Of a stretch of 64,000 nucleotides of DNA, positions 58,878 through 64,000 are shown piece by piece. Position 1 is the first letter of the stretch. The number at the start of each line of letters is the position of its first letter. The notes beneath the pieces were generated by a model. It made no database searches. It worked only from the letters and a program-made list of their open reading frames with translations, and was not told the origin of the DNA. The position numbers were made by a program, and so were the translations under genes. The stretch comes from Larix kaempferi (Eukaryota > Streptophyta > Pinopsida > Pinales > Pinaceae): the NCBI GenBank assembly GCA_027924585.1, contig BSBM01000179.1, positions 17,089,001 through 17,153,000 of the forward strand. The letters are read 5' to 3'.

Positions 58878-59432
58878 GTTGCATGCATCCATTAGTGCGT
58901 CCTCAACACTAGAACATGTAAGCATTACTACATGTTGGAGTAAGCTTTACTAATGTTATGATAATATTAGGTTTTCTATCCATTGAGAAGGTTGCCATAG
59001 GTGTGCATATCCACCATATAAAAATATTCATGGTACAACCAATTTCAAACCATTACGTTTCTAAATTAGGTATCCGGTGCTAGGTACAATGGTTTTCTAG
59101 TTGTATGCACCCTTTCTATATAGATGAGAAACTATATATATATGTGTATAGTGATTTGGATTCAAATGTATGCACATGAATATATATGTACAATGAAAAT
59201 GATTTAATCTTTACAAGTATTATAATTTAGGGCTAGATCTTAGGCTACATAATAGGGTTTCATTGTGATTAGAATACAAACTAGGGTTTACGCTACCAAC
59301 TAGGGTATTTAGGCTAGGCTCTCATGTTTCTAGGCTAGGATCCAAGCTCTAGGGTCACCATCTTAATGTTTAATTCCACTATCATGACATCATTCTCACC
59401 AATACCACGCCCACTACTACAATCACCATCAA
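58878..59432. repeat. 555-bp tandem duplication, unit 1
   Basis: The boundary tag CATCAA recurs at exact 555-bp spacing (ends at 58877, 59432, 59987). No coding signal; contains short TA runs. Confidence 0.9.
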
Positions 59433-59987
59433 TTTGCATGCATCCATTAGTGCGTCATCAACACTAGAACATGTAAGCATTACTACATGTTGGACTAAGC
59501 CTTACTAATGTTATGATAATATTAGGTTTTCCATCCATTGAGAAGGTTGCCATAGGTGTGCATATCCACCATATAAAAATCTTCATGGTACAACCAATTT
59601 CAAACCATTAGGTTTCTAAATTAGGTATCCGGTGCTAGGTACAACGGTTTTCTAGTTGTATGCACCCTTGCTATATAGATGAGAAACTATGCATATATGT
59701 GTATAGTGATTTGGATTCAAATGTATGCAGATGAATATATATGTACAATGAAAATGATTTAATCTTTATATGTATTATAATTTAGGGCTAGATCTTAGGC
59801 TACATAATAGGGTTTCATTGTGATTAGAATGCAAACAAGGATTTACGCTACCAACCAGGGTTTTTAGGCTAGGCTCTCGTGTTTCTAGGATATGATCCAA
59901 GCTCTAGGGTCACCATCTTAATGTTTAATTCCACTATCATGACATCATTCTCACCAATACCATGCCCACTACTACAATCACCATCAA
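59433..59987. repeat. 555-bp tandem duplication, unit 2
   Basis: Same length as unit 1, with a limited number of substitutions and no visible net indel. Confidence 0.9.
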
Positions 59988-60620
59988 GCCTCTCAATCCC
60001 ACTTTGAACATTTCCTATACTTCCAAGTTAAAATTGATAGGTCTTGTTGCTAAAATCTTTTCAGTTATCTATTCACATAGACAAATCCACTCCTGTGAAA
60101 GATTTGTTGTAGCTTGGTACGTGCAAGTTCACATGCAATAATACTTGAGATATCACTTTACCCCATGATCCATGGAAGATTCATTGGAGTCATATGAACC
60201 TCATTGTCATCACCCCAACCATTGTCAAGACACCAAGATCCATCCTTAGTAGACAAAACCTCATGTTGGCACCCATACCACACTCAAAGATAAAAAATTC
60301 TTTGAAAGGGCATGTTTGGGGGTTGAGGGAATCTTGATATTTTTATAATCACACATGATAGGTTCTTAGAGTCAAATACATTGGATATAAATAAATTCCC
60401 CGAGATAAATAATACATGACCATAGAAGAAGATTGAAATTTGAGGTCAAAACTCATTAATGAAGGTAGAATGAACAGTGGATAGATAGATTGGGAAAATT
60501 TTAAATGAATGCCTAGAGCTCTGCACACAAGTTAAAGAAAAAAAAAAGAAAAACTCCTAGCATTAGGAACAAATAGCCAAAACCAACAATGCAACTAGAA
60601 CACAATGAGCAAGGGAACTT
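59988..60620. other. Unassigned sequence
   Basis: No gene or element recognised. An A-rich run is near 60538-60555. Confidence 0.4.
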
Positions 60621-60636
60621 CAAAATGCAACACCAC

Positions 60637-61503
60637 TCATCATCATCATCACCATCTTCATCATCATTGTCATCTCTAGGTTCCTCATCAACATCTCCAT
60701 CATCTTCATCATCTTCATCATCATCAACATCATCATCATCAACATCTCCATCATCATCATCATCTTGATCATCATCATCATCACCATATCCATCTTTTGG
60801 ATGCCAGACGGAACCATCACCATATTCATCATCACCATCACCATCACCATCAACCTCACCACCATCACCATCATCATCAACATCACCATCTTCATCATCA
60901 TCACCATCTTCGTCATCATCACCATCTCCATCTTTTGGATGCGAGACGGAACCATCACCATCTTCATCATCACCATCACCATCACCATCAACTTCACCAC
61001 CATCGTCATCATCATCACCATCTTCATCATCACCATCTTCATCACCATTGTCATTTGTAGGTCCCTCATCATCGTGTCCATCGTCATCACCATCTTCATC
61101 ATCACTGTCATCATCTTCATCACCATCGCCATCATCATCAACGCCTTCATCATCATCACCATCTTCTTCATCATCACCATCACCATCACCATCAACTCCA
61201 CCACCATCACCATCATCATCAACGTCACCATCTTCATCATCATCACCATCTTCATCATCATCACCATCTTCATCATCATCACCATCTCCATCTTTTGGAT
61301 GTGAGACAGAACCATCACCATCTTCATCATCACCATCATCATCACCATCTTCATCATCATCATCATCACCGTCTTCATCATCACTGTCATCTATAGGTCC
61401 CTCATCACCGTGTCCATCATCATCACCATCTTCATCATCACCATCACCATCACCACCATCATCAACGTCTTCATCATCATCACCATCATCATCATCATCA
61501 CCA
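60637..61503. repeat. CAT/ACC/TTC compound microsatellite with higher-order structure
   Basis: About 0.87 kb of TCA-, ACC- and TTC-type triplets. It is interrupted by a recurrent block CATCTTTTGGATG(C/T)(C/G)AGAC-GAACC at about 60790, 60931 and 61291. A second block, GTC-CTCATC following a TAGGT, recurs at about 60670, 61058 and 61395. On the minus strand one frame stays open as an Asp/Glu/Gly-rich sequence carrying GSVSHPKDGDGD repeats. Confidence 0.9.
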
Positions 61504-62073
61504 TGTTAGATTTTGAGCATTAATTCAACATACTCTAGGATCTTTACTGAGAGAATAACATGTACAACATATCAATCATATCAAGCATGTATCAAGCATT
61601 TCAAGCAATCACATAAGACAATGGACACAAAGTTTCACTGGGGAAAACCATAAAGGTGAAAAACCCCACAACTTCCTCAGAGATAGAAAGAGAAATGATA
61701 CAACCAAATACAAGAGATAGTATTCTACTAGCAGCTACTCCTCCTCCTCAACTATTACGTCACTTTCCAAGTGATGTAAGAGTGAGTAATGAGATGATCA
61801 AATAGAGATATCCCGATCTCTATTTATACTTGTCCTGTCCTACCCAATAAACTAATAGGGCCGACTTGTCTAACTCAGTCTAATAACCCATGGTTACATT
61901 AATCCGGGCCAACCCCACACTTGGTGGTCTAATAACCCATCACAGTAAGTTATGACACTTGCGACACTTGTCAATACAAATGACAACACTTTCGTATAGA
62001 GGAATAATACCATCTCTATAGGAGTACAATATACATAGGTGAAATACATTCCGAAGTTACATATGCATCAACA
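61504..62073 (-). repeat. Element G 3' LTR
   Basis: The minus strand begins TGTTGATGCATATG as in element B and ends AAAATCTAACA. The TATA box TATAAATA is at 61821-61828 (minus). It is about 100 bp shorter than the LTRs of B, mainly in the repeated GGTTATTAGACCACC part. Confidence 0.88.
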
Positions 62074-63115
62074 CTCCCTCTTAACTAGGAAGGTATTTCT
62101 CGACACAGATCTACTAGCACAAGTATTCTTCTCTGGATCATCGTCACTGGATCATCATCATCGAATCATCGTCATCGTCACTGCTGATGCTATCTCAATC
62201 AATCTCCAATCTACTCGTCATAGGAAGTTCTACAGAGCCAGTCCTTTTTCATACTGGATGTAGGCCCGCCACCTACAAGTCTTCATAATCTACAGAGCCA
62301 ACCCTTTTTCATGTTGGATGAAAATCATCAACATCTCTGCGAGCAAGCCATCAAGTAGGTACACCTCAGGACTGATTACAATGCCTTTGCAAAACCTGCA
62401 AGATCTCCCAGCACTGATTACATTGCCTTTGCAAAACCTGCAAGAGCATCTTAGTACTGATCACATGCCTTTGCAAAACCTGTGTACCATATTGTCACAT
62501 CATCGTCTTTAGATCATCATCATCGTCCATGGAGCACAACCCCGATGCACATCTCACAACACTTACACCACCAACATGGGAGAACACATCTATCACCATT
62601 CGGAGAAGGCTCAACACTTACATCATGACCATGAGAGGACTTACCTACCACCATGTCACCATGGGAGGACCTACCTACCATCATGTCAGAAAGGCACAAC
62701 ACTTATATCACGACCATGGGAGAACACATCTGTCACCATGTCGAAAAGGCTCACTCGGCCCTTACATCTCACCATGGGAGAACACATCTATCACCATGTG
62801 AGAATGGCCCCAACCCTTATATTTCACCATGGGAGAACACATCTATCACCATGTGAAAATGGCCCAGCCCTTATATTTCAGCATAGGAGAACAAATCTAT
62901 CACTGTTTGAAAATGGATTTAGCCCTTACATCTCAACATAGGAGAACGCATCTATCACTATTTGAGAATGGCTCCAGCCCTTACATCTCAGCATAGGATA
63001 ACACATCTATCACTGTCTGAGAATGGATCCAGCCCTTACATATCACCATGGGAGAACACATCTATCACCATGTGAGAAAGGCTCATGTGCATCTGTGCCT
63101 CCGGACTCATCACTT
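62074..63115 (-). other. Element G 3' untranslated region with tandem repeats
   Basis: Holds three copies of TTTGCAAAACCTGCAAGA-type units (62370-62490) and the longer array at 62560-63090. Corresponds to 15591-17231 of element B. Confidence 0.8.
62560..63090 (-). repeat. About 57-60-bp tandem repeat, roughly 9 copies
   Basis: Plus-strand core ACCATGGGAGAACACATCTA then TCACCATGTGAGAATGGC. Same repeat family as 16165-16560. The short ORFs across it are only the repeat read in several frames. Confidence 0.88.
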
Positions 63116-64000
63116 CCCCTTGGAAGGATTCTCGATCTGAAGCACACCAAGTCTCCCTCTGAAGTATTCAAACTTCACTCTGGCCAGCGGCTTGGTCAAC
63201 ACATCGCTGTCTGCTCGTCCGTCACAACATACAGGAGCTTCACTGCGCCTCTCTGCACCATATCCCTGATATAGTGATACTTGATCTCAATGTGCTTCGA
63301 CTTGTCATGGAACACTGGGTTCTCCGACAACTTCATACAATTCCGGTTGTCGCAATATATACAAGTAGCACTCAGTTGGAGATCAAACAAATCAAATAGT
63401 AGCTTCCTAAGCCATACTGCCTCACAACTAGTTGAACAAGTTGCAACATACTCTGCTTCGACTGTACTCAGTGGCACACAGGATTGCTTCCTGCTAAACC
63501 AAGAGATCATACCAGATCCCATACTGAAACAGCACCCCAAAGTGATCTTCCGATCAATGGCACTGCCTACCCAATCCAAATCAACATAACTCTCCAGGTT
63601 AAACTTTTGATTCGCCTCATACTTGAGCCCATAGTCAACTGTACCCTTTAGGTACCTCAGAATATGCTTTGCAGCTATCAAGTGAACATGTCTCAGATCT
63701 GTCAAGTATTGGCTCAAGGTGTTCACCGCAAAGCAAATATCTGGTCTCGTATTCGTCAGGTACATCAAGGACCCAATCATCTGATGATACATCATGGCAT
63801 CAACCGACTCAGATGAAGCATCACACAGAAGCTTCAGGTTCGATGCCATAGGTGTGGCCATGGCCTTGCATTCCATCATCTTGAACCTCTTCAGGATCTC
63901 TACTGCATACTTGTCCAAGGAAGATCCCATTTGCACTCCGCCACACCTCCATACCAAGAAAGTAGTGCATCATACCCAAGTCCTTCATCTCGAACGCGGC
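63116..64000 (-). pseudogene. Element G pol: RT C-terminus and RNase H, partial
   Basis: The 253-codon frame at 63957-63196 has YAVEILKRFKMMECKAMATP, the MIGSLMYLTNTRPDICFAV block, LKGTVDYGLKYEANQKF and SWFSRKQSCVPLSTVEAEYV. It then has CDNRNCMKLSENPVFHDKSK and KYHYIRDMVQRGAVKLL. A one-base loss near 63200 shifts out of frame just before the conserved DVLTKPLA segment. The end then runs RVKFEYFRGRLGVLQ to about 63118. Above 63957 the frame shifts again, and FEMKDLGMMHYFLGMEVW reads up to the window edge. It keeps all RNase H motifs and is less broken than B. Confidence 0.88.

Larger units (their letters stand above)
61504..64000 (-). mobile_element. Element G: copia element of the B family, runs off the window
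   Basis: Minus-strand copy whose 3' LTR is at 61504-62073, then a purine tract (RC of 62074-62082). A repeat-rich 3' UTR and RNase H/RT follow, continuing past 64000. The insertion site is CACCA in the microsatellite, so the far duplication should lie beyond the window. Confidence 0.88.

Noticed and set aside
60620-61390. 256-codon Met/Val-rich minus-strand ORF, with Ile/His/Ser-rich plus-strand ORFs over the same bases
   Set aside because: All are simple readings of triplet repeats. Any frame without TAA/TAG/TGA triplets stays open there.
62529-63090. Several ORFs rich in HGRTHLSPC-like text, also on 16076-16716
   Set aside because: Products of the 57-60-bp tandem repeat read in three frames on both strands. 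No initiation context or conservation beyond the DNA repeat.

Overview
This window looks like non-genic chromosomal DNA from a large plant genome. The sequence is AT-rich and made mostly of old, broken, nested LTR retrotransposons. It holds decayed pieces of two plant genes, a UPL1/2-type HECT ubiquitin ligase and an RSH1-type RelA/SpoT homologue, plus one decayed multi-exon gene-like unit. I see no bacterial operons, rRNA, tRNA or CRISPR array. The depth of nesting and the age of the elements suggest a gymnosperm such as a conifer, but that is inference and no taxonomic marker was tested.

Bases 1-31.7 kb form one nest. The outermost copy is a minus-strand Ty1/copia element (element C, 2690-31692) with a pol relic running from a gag zinc knuckle through protease, integrase and RT to RNase H. 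Its left LTR is cut first by element A (3092-10354), a 7.26-kb non-autonomous LTR element with a GTGAG target-site duplication. It is cut again by a probable solo LTR (D, 10930-19536), which is itself split by a deleted copia element (B, 10984-17919). The RNase H region of C is split by element E (21300-26707, TGCAA duplication). E is a minus-strand non-autonomous LTR element encoding a coiled coil, a G-patch and zinc knuckles.

Bases 31.7-38.6 kb hold a second copia pol relic (F), a foldback repeat with a perfect 38-bp palindrome, and a minus-strand UPL1/2 pseudogene. At 38.6-48.1 kb lies a minus-strand Tat-like Ty3/gypsy element (H) with a gag-protease frame and no visible RT. It is bracketed by two copies of a 0.62-kb host segment that is far too long to be a target-site duplication. 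At 48.6-49.0 kb are two correctly bordered exons of RSH1. From 49 to 54.6 kb I could assign little.

Bases 54.7-57.7 kb carry a CpG-rich block followed by a spliced, proline-rich gene-like unit that I do not recognise. It has nonsense changes. Next come a perfectly phased 555-bp tandem duplication and an 0.87-kb CAT/ACC-type microsatellite that reads as an Asp-rich frame on the minus strand. The microsatellite was hit by a second copy of the B family (G, 61504 to beyond the window end). Nothing here looks like an intact, functioning host gene. The value of the window is in the element architecture: at least two non-autonomous LTR families with unusual gag-like proteins, minisatellites inside LTRs and 3' UTRs, and the duplication around H.
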